Shown: positions 8,206 through 16,234 of the stretch, piece by piece
Numbering within the stretch: position 1 is the first letter of the stretch
Layout of the letters: each line of letters begins with the position of its first letter
Assembly (NCBI GenBank): GCA_965208975.1
Contig: CBDBQH010000003.1
Span: forward strand, 1,550,001 to 1,614,000
Direction of reading: 5' to 3'
Source: G963663315 sp965208975
GTDB lineage: Bacteria > Pseudomonadota > Gammaproteobacteria > Arenicellales > Poriferihabitantaceae
Length of the DNA stretch: 64,000 bases
Notes under the pieces: model-generated
Told to the model about the DNA's origin: nothing
What the model saw: the letters and a program-made list of their open reading frames with translations, nothing else
The model's database searches: none
Position numbers and translations under genes: made by a program

Positions 8206-10923
8206 ATGGTCGCATCGGTCAGCAATATCACATCCACCTCCTCGACGGTTCAATACTTCGAGAAGGACGGCTATTACTCGAAAAACGACCCGCAACACCG
8301 TGAGGCGAGCCACTGGATTGGACAGGGCGCTGTTCAACTCGGCCTGTGCGGTCACATTGAGCCCGGACAATTCCGCTCGGTGCTGGAAGGATACGTGCCC
8401 GGGACCGATGTTCGGCTGGGGCGTATTCGCGATGGTGAACACGAACACCGGGCGGGTGTCGATTTGACCCTTTCTGCGCCCAAATCGGTTTCTCTGGAAG
8501 CCCTTGTACAGGGTAATGAACAGGTGCGAAACGCGCATGACTCGGCTATGCGCGCGACACTTGATTTTGTGGAGGAGCGTATTGTGCAGACCCGGCTCTG
8601 GAATCGCGCGGAACGGAAGATGGAACGAGTGTACGCGCCGGCCATGGTGGCGGCGACCTTCCGTCATGCCGCCAGCCGCAATCTCGACCCGCAGCTTCAT
8701 ACCCACTGTGTGATTGCCAATATGACGCATGACACCAACGGCAAATGGCGGAGCATTGAGACCGCAGACCTGAAACGCAACCAGAAACTGATCGGCGCAT
8801 TTTATCGCAATGAATTAGCCCGGCGGCTGCGGCAACTGGGGGTTGCGCTGTCGCCGTCCATGATTGGTCGTGTTCCGGGTTTCGAGATCGCGGGTCGTGA
8901 GCGGGCGGCGCTGGAGGCGTTTTCCAGTCGGCGGCGGGATATGCTTGACTATATCGCGGAGCGGGGTTGGGAATATAACGCCGGACGGGCACAACAGGCG
9001 GCGCTGGCGACACGGTTACGAAAGAATGAACCCCATTGGGATGTATTGACTACCCGCTGGCGGCAGCAGGCAGAGGAACTGGGGTTCGACCAGACCAACC
9101 GCGACAGCGTCCGCGATACGATTCCGCTATACTCGCCACTGGAGGCCGCATGGCAAGCGGCAGAACGGCTCGAAGAGCGGCCGCCGGTGTTCGCGCAACG
9201 CGACCTGACCACGCTGGCGCTCGGTCATGCAGCCGGTCGTTATACGATTACAGACCTGGATGAGGCCACTGAGCGGATGCGCGCCGACGGTCACCTGATT
9301 GCCGGAGTGCGCCGGGGGATTGGGGCATCGTTTGTGACTGACCGTACAGTACGCGCACAGCAGGAGGTGATCGCGGGGATGATGCAGGGCATTGGCGTAG
9401 CCGCGCCAATGATGTCGGCAGCGGGGCTGGAAGCGCAGATGGCTGGCGCCGGACTGACGCTCAGCCAGCGCGATGCGGTACGGATTATTGTCACCAGCCG
9501 CGACCGGGTGGTCGGAGTGCAGATTTATGCCGGAATCGGCAAGACAGACATGCTGCGCCAGGTGACGGCGCTGACGCCGGGACGGTTGATTATCGGACTG
9601 GCGTCTTCGACCGGCGCGATGCGGACGTTGTCGCGGGAAACCGGCATTGTGTGCCGGACTCTGCAAGGGTTCCTCAAGCGTCATCGCGACGTGGCGGACA
9701 ACCTGGTGGATGAAGGACGAATGGATCAACTACGCAAGGATTTCGCCGGTTCGATCCTGGTCGCTGACGATATGGCGCAGGCTTCTACGGAACAGGCGCG
9801 GCGGCTGCTCCGGATCGCCGACCGCCTCGGTGTCGGACGGCTGGCGCTGGTCGGAGACAGGCGGCAACTGCGGGCCGCCGGCGCCGGACAACCCTTCAGG
9901 CAGCTTCGGCAAGCCGGAATGCAGACCGCGTTGATGGATGATATACAGCGTCAGCGCAATCCGGGATTGAAGGCGGTCACGCTGGATGTGATCGGGAACG
10001 CGCGCAAGTCGGCGCTCGCAAAACCTGAAGAGAACCTGTACCCGGTTGCGGCGGATCGCCTCGGCGAGACAGCGGCCCGTATCTGGCTGGAGTTATCGCC
10101 AAAGGCGCGTACCCAGACGATGATTCTGGCGTCAACCAGCGAGTTGCGTGAGCATATCAACGAGGTCGCGCGTGAGGGACTCGAAGATGAGGGCGCATTG
10201 CACGGGCGCGAGCTTGTGATTGAAACCCTGGTTGACCTGGGGTTGACACCGGCGCAAAAGGACGACATGCATAACTGGCATGAGGGAGATGTCGTGGTCT
10301 TTCATGACGATCTTTCACGATTTGGCATATACGCTGGTGATCCTTGCACGGTGACCGCTATAGAGAATGAGCGGGTACAGCTCCACCACCCCGATGGCCA
10401 GTCGCGTCACATCCCGGCGGGTGGCGCTGTACATTTTCGGCTCGATCTTTGCGAAACAACCTGGATTCGCATTCGGGCGGGGGACCGGATTCGCTGGACC
10501 CGAACCGACGATGAGCGGGGGCTGGTTCGCTTCGATCAGGTCGCAATCCGGTCAATCAGCCACGCTATTGTGCAACTGCGAACGGATGATGGCAGGATGC
10601 TGGAGCTTCATCAGGACGATTTGCAACTTCGGTATATCGAGCATGCTTACACCTCGACCATACAGGCGACTCGAAGAATAGAGGATGATGTGATCGCGGC
10701 GCTGGATTCAGGTCACGGCCGGTTGAGTGACCAGCGCAAGTTCTGGCTGGAAATCAGCCGGGGCCCCGGTGAGGCGGTGGTACTGACAGACAACCGTGAA
10801 GCGCTGATGGAACTGCTGGAGGAGAACACGGCTGAACGACAAAAGGGTCTGGCGCGACAGCGAGACGGCAGGCGGTTTTCCCGGCAGCGGGGACTGGATC
10901 TGGATATGGATCTGGATATGTGA
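8206..10923 (+). CDS. MobF-family conjugative relaxase/helicase (TrwC/TraI-like)
   Basis: A 905-residue relaxase of the TrwC/TraI type, which nicks oriT and unwinds the transferred strand. TrwC is 966 residues and TraI 1756. The N-terminus holds candidate nucleophile tyrosines Y17, Y23 and Y24 (QYFEKDGYYSK). The metal-binding histidine motif is DPQLHTHCVIANM around residues 161-173, with RHAAS shortly before. A second half resembles the RecD/TraI helicase. Its Walker A is YAGIGKTDM (about 440-448). Its Walker B region reads VADDMAQAS, where related helicases have DEAS. GDRRQLRAAGAGQPF matches the following motif. The altered Walker B may mean a weak or lost ATPase. No coupling protein or type IV secretion genes are nearby, so it is a mobilisable element or a remnant. 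Confidence 0.88.
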   Translation: MVASVSNITSTSSTVQYFEKDGYYSKNDPQHREASHWIGQGAVQLGLCGHIEPGQFRSVLEGYVPGTDVRLGRIRDGEHEHRAGVDLTLSAPKSVSLEALVQGNEQVRNAHDSAMRATLDFVEERIVQTRLWNRAERKMERVYAPAMVAATFRHAASRNLDPQLHTHCVIANMTHDTNGKWRSIETADLKRNQKLIGAFYRNELARRLRQLGVALSPSMIGRVPGFEIAGRERAALEAFSSRRRDMLDYIAERGWEYNAGRAQQAALATRLRKNEPHWDVLTTRWRQQAEELGFDQTNRDSVRDTIPLYSPLEAAWQAAERLEERPPVFAQRDLTTLALGHAAGRYTITDLDEATERMRADGHLIAGVRRGIGASFVTDRTVRAQQEVIAGMMQGIGVAAPMMSAAGLEAQMAGAGLTLSQRDAVRIIVTSRDRVVGVQIYAGIGKTDMLRQVTALTPGRLIIGLASSTGAMRTLSRETGIVCRTLQGFLKRHRDVADNLVDEGRMDQLRKDFAGSILVADDMAQASTEQARRLLRIADRLGVGRLALVGDRRQLRAAGAGQPFRQLRQAGMQTALMDDIQRQRNPGLKAVTLDVIGNARKSALAKPEENLYPVAADRLGETAARIWLELSPKARTQTMILASTSELREHINEVAREGLEDEGALHGRELVIETLVDLGLTPAQKDDMHNWHEGDVVVFHDDLSRFGIYAGDPCTVTAIENERVQLHHPDGQSRHIPAGGAVHFRLDLCETTWIRIRAGDRIRWTRTDDERGLVRFDQVAIRSISHAIVQLRTDDGRMLELHQDDLQLRYIEHAYTSTIQATRRIEDDVIAALDSGHGRLSDQRKFWLEISRGPGEAVVLTDNREALMELLEENTAERQKGLARQRDGRRFSRQRGLDLDMDLDM

Positions 10924-10954
10924 GCGGGCAGATTCCTGAAGGTCGCTGCGCGTC

Positions 10955-11263
10955 TTACCGGCCGGCCGCCTCTTCCGTCTGGATGACTGCTTCGGCTGTG
11001 GCGATGAGCTCCGCCCAGGCTGCGGTCTCCCCGGCTTGTTGATGGCGGAGTTCCTCAACACGAGACAGGACCAGCACATCCCGCGCCACCCTGCGGCAAA
11101 GCGGTATCGGCAGGCTGTCATCGGACTCTCCTGCGGCGGCGATGGCGCGATCGATGATGAAGCCGGAAGTCGACATGCGGGACTTCTCCGCCCGCTCGCT
11201 GATAATCTGCCATTCACTGTCTGTTGCCATTACGACACGCGCCTTGCGTTTCTCTTCCGTCAT
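10955..11263 (-). CDS. MobC/ribbon-helix-helix-like mobilisation accessory protein
   Basis: A 102-residue protein converging on the relaxase gene. Its N-terminal half (KARVVMATDSEWQIISERAE, then STSGFIIDRAI) has the pattern of plasmid mobilisation and ribbon-helix-helix proteins that bind oriT and help the relaxase. The C-terminal half is a helical stretch rich in Ala and Glu, ending in TEEAAGR. Position beside the relaxase supports a relaxosome role. It is the right-most gene of the island before the catabolic trio. An antitoxin of the RHH type is the main alternative, but no toxin gene is adjacent. Confidence 0.6.
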   Translation of the reverse strand: MTEEKRKARVVMATDSEWQIISERAEKSRMSTSGFIIDRAIAAAGESDDSLPIPLCRRVARDVLVLSRVEELRHQQAGETAAWAELIATAEAVIQTEEAAGR

Positions 11264-11429
11264 ATCCTGTGCCTTGAGGGTGCGGGCGGGAGAATATCAC
11301 ATAAATGTTCAATTATTTGCAAATCGGTTAGAATATTCCCGCAATCATCCGGGTATGATCCGATGGTTCGCACAACAGTATGATGCCCCGATTTGACTGT
11401 TCAATGACCATAATGGATGACTGCGGATT

Positions 11430-12353
11430 TTGGGAAAGTCTGATTTAAGAGAATTAAGAAATGCTTTTGGCTCCTTCCTGACCGGGGTGACGGTGGTGAC
11501 GACCCGGGAAAAAGGAGGGGTTCCCCGAGGGTTTACCGCCAACTCCTTCACTTCTGTTTCGCTGGAACCGCCCATATTGTTGATATGCGTGGGCAAGGCT
11601 GCTGAAAGTTTTGAAGTGTTTACCGGCTCTTCGGGTTTCGCTGTCAATATCCTGTCTGAGGAACAGCTCGAGACATCCTGGTTGTTTGCGTCGAAAAGGC
11701 CGGATAAATTTGATATTACCGACTGGACGATGAGTTCAGCCGGTTACCCTCTGCTGGACGGCTGCTGCGCCTGGTTCGAATGCCGGCGAAAGCAGGTCAT
11801 TGACGCCGGGGATCATGTCATTATTCTGGGCGAGGTTCTGGGTTATGATTACAACGAGAAGATTGGCCTGGGTTATGTGCGGAGCGGTTATCTCAGGCTG
11901 GGGCTGGAGCAGTCCGCTTTCAGGGCGGCTTCCGCCAGCGCCGATGTGGTTGTCGGGGCCATCGTCGAGCATGAAGGCAAATTACTGTTGATTGCCGATG
12001 CCAGGAGCGGGGAGTTGTATGTTCCGGCCAGTGGACAGAAAGGGGAACCCGGTTCCCTGGCGAAACTCCATAAAACCTTGTCCGACCTGGATATCGAAAT
12101 CAGCATCCGTTCATTATTCGCTGTTTTTGAGCATGAACAATCCGGGCAGCAGTTCATTTACTATCGGGCCACAGTGAATACAGGTTTGATCGGCAATGAT
12201 TTCTGGCGCCCGGAAGAGATCCCATGGCGCCGGATCAAATCCGCGGCGACCCGAACCATGCTGGAACGATACATTGCAGAGTCGGAAAGTGGCAGATACG
12301 GCGTTTATTTCGGCGGTCACCGCGATGGCTCGGTTAAGATACTTACGGAATAG
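11430..12353 (+). CDS. Flavin reductase fused to a degenerate Nudix-like domain
   Basis: 307 residues. Residues 1 to about 165 are a flavin reductase domain of the HpaC/RutF type (FGSFLTGVTVVTTRE, FTANSFTSVSLEPPILLICV), which supplies reduced FMN or FAD to a partner monooxygenase. From about residue 172 a second domain follows (ADVVVGAIVEHEGKLLLI, LYVPASGQKGEPG, SLFAVFEHEQSGQQFIYY) with a Nudix-like pattern. The REUXEE part of the Nudix box is absent, so hydrolase activity is unlikely. The start is TTG at 11430. An in-frame stop at 11418 excludes a longer product, and nearby ATG codons are out of frame. It is the first gene of a trio with a hydrolase and an aldehyde dehydrogenase. No oxygenase partner is visible here. 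Confidence 0.78.
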   Translation: MGKSDLRELRNAFGSFLTGVTVVTTREKGGVPRGFTANSFTSVSLEPPILLICVGKAAESFEVFTGSSGFAVNILSEEQLETSWLFASKRPDKFDITDWTMSSAGYPLLDGCCAWFECRRKQVIDAGDHVIILGEVLGYDYNEKIGLGYVRSGYLRLGLEQSAFRAASASADVVVGAIVEHEGKLLLIADARSGELYVPASGQKGEPGSLAKLHKTLSDLDIEISIRSLFAVFEHEQSGQQFIYYRATVNTGLIGNDFWRPEEIPWRRIKSAATRTMLERYIAESESGRYGVYFGGHRDGSVKILTE

Positions 12354-12374
12354 GCCACAGATTCGAGCTGTCTT

Positions 12375-13199
12375 ATGAGCATGAGCGACAAGACACAGTT
12401 TCACCAGGGAACCTGTTACAGGCTGGCCGGACAAGACAGGCGCAGGCCGGTCGTCGTCCTGATACATGGCGTGGGATTGAGTCAGGATATGTGGCAGCCC
12501 TGGATTGCGTTGTTGTCACGAAGCCACGATGTACTGACTTATGATCTGGCTGGACATGGTCTCTCGGCCAATCCCGAAGGGCCTCGCACTGCCCGGGATT
12601 TTGTCGATCAACTCATGGGGCTGGTTGATTATCTCGGCATTGACCGATTTGCGTTGATCGGATTTTCGCTCGGCGCCGTGATCACCCAGGCAGCGGTCTC
12701 ATTACACGGCTCCAGATTGACCCATGCGGTGTTTTTGCATAGCGCTTATCAAAGAACCGCGGAGCAGCGCCAGGCAGTCAGGGAGCGGTATCAGATGACC
12801 CGGGATCAGGGCCCGATGGTGATGGTCGAGCAGGCGCTCAGGCGCTGGTTCAGCGAGCGGTATATTGCCCTCAATCCCGATAAGATGGATGACATTCGCC
12901 GGGTATTCTCGCGGCACAAGGACGATGGCTATCTGAAAGCCTATTCTTTCTTTTGTCATGCTGAAACCGAAATGAAGCGTTATTCGTTGAACCATTTTGA
13001 CCGTCCGGCCCTGGTGATTACAGGCTCCGCCGAGACTGGCTCTACTCCCGCGATGTCGCAGGCGCTGGCTTCTGAGCTGCCTCAGGCAGAACTTGTCATC
13101 AATCCCGGACACTATCACATGGCGCCGGTTGAACACGCCGGGTTACTGGCTGAGCAGGTACTGACATTCCTGAACAAACATCAAACAGGGGAAAATTGA
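12375..13199 (+). CDS. Alpha/beta-fold hydrolase
   Basis: 274 residues of the alpha/beta hydrolase superfamily, acting on a carboxylic ester, amide or C-C bond. The oxyanion-hole segment LIHGVGLSQDMW and the nucleophile elbow GFSLGA (serine about residue 98) are present. A late histidine lies in GHYHMAPVEH. Asp in the LVITGSAETGS region is not obvious. ATG at 12375 or 12381 could start translation. It lies 21 bp after the flavin reductase and 2 bp before the aldehyde dehydrogenase, so the three probably form one operon for degrading a ring compound or amine. The substrate cannot be named from sequence. Confidence 0.85.
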   Translation: MSMSDKTQFHQGTCYRLAGQDRRRPVVVLIHGVGLSQDMWQPWIALLSRSHDVLTYDLAGHGLSANPEGPRTARDFVDQLMGLVDYLGIDRFALIGFSLGAVITQAAVSLHGSRLTHAVFLHSAYQRTAEQRQAVRERYQMTRDQGPMVMVEQALRRWFSERYIALNPDKMDDIRRVFSRHKDDGYLKAYSFFCHAETEMKRYSLNHFDRPALVITGSAETGSTPAMSQALASELPQAELVINPGHYHMAPVEHAGLLAEQVLTFLNKHQTGEN

Positions 13200-13201
13200 A
13201 T

Positions 13202-14677
13202 ATGAAACAATATCAGCATTACATCAATGGAGAGTGGGGTGACGCTGCGGATGGAGGAACCCTGGTCTCGATCAATCCGACTAATGAAGAACCCTGGGCA
13301 CAGGCTCCGGTCGCCACTGAAGACGATGTGAACCGGGCCGTCGAGGCTGCCAAAAACGCGCTTTTTGACGGCCCTTGGGCAAAAATGACACCGACTGCCC
13401 GCGGCAGAGTCTTGTACAGGCTGGGTGATTTGATTGCACAGAAGGCGGATCATCTCGGTGATATTGAAACCATCGACAGTGGCAAACTGCTCAAGGAAAC
13501 GCGGGGGCAGACCGGGTATGTCCGCGACTACTATCACTATTTCGCGGGTATGGCCGACAAAATAGAAGGAGCCACATTGCCGATTGACAAGCCCGACATG
13601 CACGTTTTCACCACCCGCGAACCGATCGGAGTGGTGGCTGCCGTAGTGCCGTGGAATGCACAGATGTTTTTGACCGCAACCAAACTCGGACCGGCTCTGG
13701 CGGCCGGCAATACCATTGTATTGAAGGCTTCTGAAGACGCGCCCGCGCCGATGTTCGAGTTCGCGAAAATCGTCGATCAGGCGGGGTTTCCACCAGGGGT
13801 GGTGAATATTATCACCGGCTACGGGGACCCTTGTGGCCGGATTCTGACCAGCCACCCCGATGTTGCCAGAGTGGCCTTCACCGGCGGGCCGGAGACGGCT
13901 TCAAGGGTGATCGAAAATACCAGCCACAACTATGCCCTGGTCTCATTGGAGCTAGGCGGCAAATCCCCGATCATCGTGTTTGATGACGCACAGCCGCAAG
14001 GCGCGGTGAATGGCATTATCGCCGGTAATTTCGGCGCTTCCGGGCAAAGCTGTGTAGCCGGATCACGAGTGTTCATACAGGAAGGAATCCATGACGAGAT
14101 CATTGCCCGTGTTATAGAGAGGGCGAAACAGATCCGGATCGGTGATCCGTTGGCGGACGATACCCAGATGGGGCCTTTGGCAACCAGGGCACAACTGGAT
14201 CGCATAATCGCGGCAGTGGAGAAATCCTGTGAACAGGGCGCCGAGCTGCATTATGGGGGGCGACGGCCTGAATCATTCGACAAGGGATTTTACTATGAAC
14301 CCACTATCCTGGGTTGTCCGCACCAGCAAATTGAAACCGTCCGGAATGAAATGTTCGGTCCTGTATTGAGCGCTATCAGGTTCCGCGATGAAGAGGAGGG
14401 GATATTCATGGCCAATAATACGAAGTTCGGATTGGGGGCCGGTGTCTTCACGGAAAACCTGGCGCGGGCCCATCGGGTCAGCTCGAAAATTCGCTCCGGG
14501 ATCGTGTGGGTGAATACCTATCGCGCGATTTCGCCTATGGCGCCTTTCGGCGGATTCGGCCACAGTGGATTCGGCCGTGAAGCCGGCATTGAGGCGGTGT
14601 TGGATTATACCCGAACCAAAACAGTCTGGATCAATACATCCAGCCAGCCGATGGCAAATCCTTTTGTGATGCGCTGA
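13202..14677 (+). CDS. NAD(P)-dependent aldehyde dehydrogenase
   Basis: 491 residues of the ALDH superfamily, oxidising an aldehyde to an acid. It has the family motifs: PWNAQMFL (substrate entry), KASEDAPAP (cofactor binding), FTGGPETASRV, the general-base glutamate in LELGGKSP, and the catalytic cysteine in ASGQSCVAGSR (about residue 282). The C-terminal segment has PFGGFGHSGFGREAG. The ATG at 13202 follows a GGGGAAAA ribosome site. A TTG two codons earlier overlaps the hydrolase stop. It completes the trio. Its stop codon directly abuts the truncated higB reading frame. Confidence 0.92.
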   Translation: MKQYQHYINGEWGDAADGGTLVSINPTNEEPWAQAPVATEDDVNRAVEAAKNALFDGPWAKMTPTARGRVLYRLGDLIAQKADHLGDIETIDSGKLLKETRGQTGYVRDYYHYFAGMADKIEGATLPIDKPDMHVFTTREPIGVVAAVVPWNAQMFLTATKLGPALAAGNTIVLKASEDAPAPMFEFAKIVDQAGFPPGVVNIITGYGDPCGRILTSHPDVARVAFTGGPETASRVIENTSHNYALVSLELGGKSPIIVFDDAQPQGAVNGIIAGNFGASGQSCVAGSRVFIQEGIHDEIIARVIERAKQIRIGDPLADDTQMGPLATRAQLDRIIAAVEKSCEQGAELHYGGRRPESFDKGFYYEPTILGCPHQQIETVRNEMFGPVLSAIRFRDEEEGIFMANNTKFGLGAGVFTENLARAHRVSSKIRSGIVWVNTYRAISPMAPFGGFGHSGFGREAGIEAVLDYTRTKTVWINTSSQPMANPFVMR

Positions 14678-14786
14678 CCGTGCCGGGACATACAGTTTTC
14701 ATGTTACGGCGAACTGGAGAATCACCTTCAGGTATGACACTGGGGAACATCAACTGTATGATATGGATTATGAGGATTATCACTAA
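14670..14786 (+). pseudogene. Truncated higB toxin (C-terminal part only)
   Basis: The frame from 14670 to the TAA at 14784-14786 encodes a HigB/RelE-type C-terminus: RAGTYSFHVTANWRITF, a middle section, and YDMDYEDYH. The intact HigB at 37.8-38.1 kb ends in a similar way (GNWRISF, then DVNYEDYH). About two thirds of the toxin is missing, replaced by the end of the aldehyde dehydrogenase gene, whose stop overlaps this frame. There is no usable start, so the fragment is not expected to make a protein. It lies 24 bp before higA, the usual gene order. Confidence 0.75.
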
Positions 14787-14809
14787 TCAGTAAGCGAGGA
14801 GTATGAACG

Positions 14810-15103
14810 ATGGCGATTAAAGCAGGTATGAAACCACCACATCCGGGTGGATTTATCAAGCGCTCGGTTTTACCGGATGATCTATCCGTTACCGCCACCG
14901 CTCAAATCCTGAATACCGGACGACCTGCACTTTCCAGACTGCTGAATGAAAAAGCCTCGCTATCGCCTGAAATGGCGCTGCGGGTCGAAAAGGCATTTGG
15001 CGTAAAGATGGATACACTCTTACGTATGCAAGCGCACTATGACGCTTGCCGCATGCGCCAGCGCGCGGAGGATATTCAGGTGAAGAAGTTTGTGACTACG
15101 TAA
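14810..15103 (+). CDS. higA: HigA-family antitoxin (orphan, partner truncated)
   Basis: 97-residue Cro/C1-type helix-turn-helix protein of the HigA/VapI group. The family opening KPPHPGGFIKRSVL is clear, followed by the HTH (VTATAQILNTGRPALSRLLNEKASLSPEMALRVE, read in parts). A good AGCGAGGAG ribosome site precedes the ATG. Such antitoxins neutralise HigB and repress their own operon. Here only a C-terminal stump of higB is left upstream, so this is an orphan antitoxin. It could act against the intact HigB at 37.8 kb, but that is speculation. Confidence 0.88.
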   Translation: MAIKAGMKPPHPGGFIKRSVLPDDLSVTATAQILNTGRPALSRLLNEKASLSPEMALRVEKAFGVKMDTLLRMQAHYDACRMRQRAEDIQVKKFVTT

Positions 15104-15201
15104 GCTAGCCGCATTTCCTGCCCTCAACACGCATTTCTAAAAAAGTGACACACAGCCAAAAATCTGGTATATGTCGGGTTGTCTTAACCGGAGAACATGA
15201 A

Positions 15202-15974
<773 letters not shown>

Positions 15975-16036
15975 ACGATGGCGGGTTGGTACAGGAACCG
16001 GCGTTCAATACACAGGCATTGCGGTTACCTGACATC

Positions 16037-16122
16037 GTAGGGGCGCCCCTTGTGGGTGCCCGTGTTGATTTCCGTATACGCAGCCGATGACGGTTGCGGG
16101 CGGGCACAAGACCCGCCCCTAC
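16037..16122. repeat. Inverted-repeat element (GTAGGGGC... type)
   Basis: Two imperfect 26 bp arms, 16037-16062 (starts GTAGGGGCGCCCC) and 16097-16122 (ends GACCCGCCCCTAC), are inverted about a 34 bp centre. Similar GTAGGG...CTTGTGCC pieces recur at 50-55 kb, so this is a dispersed repeat of this genome, REP- or MITE-like. Confidence 0.75.
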
Positions 16123-16180
16123 GCAACATTCAATCGCCCACCCAAAGATCAAACAACATCTCACACGCCCTGTTATTCGT

Positions 16181-16205
16181 GGATTCCCGCCTTTGCGGGA
16201 ATGAC
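16181..16205. repeat. Short palindromic repeat (ATTCCCGC/GCGGGAAT type)
   Basis: ATTCCCGC and GCGGGAAT flank a 4-base centre, the same palindrome that occurs about twenty times between 50.3 and 56.2 kb. It sits just downstream of metG, between the convergent ends of metG and the poly-C gene. Confidence 0.8.
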
Positions 16206-16234
16206 GAAATGAGTCCGCACCCAAATATCAGTCA

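Noticed and set aside
11264..11429. ATG codons at 11413 and 11417 as starts of the flavin reductase
   Set aside because: Both are out of frame and reach stops within about 12 codons. The in-frame TTG is the only sensible start.
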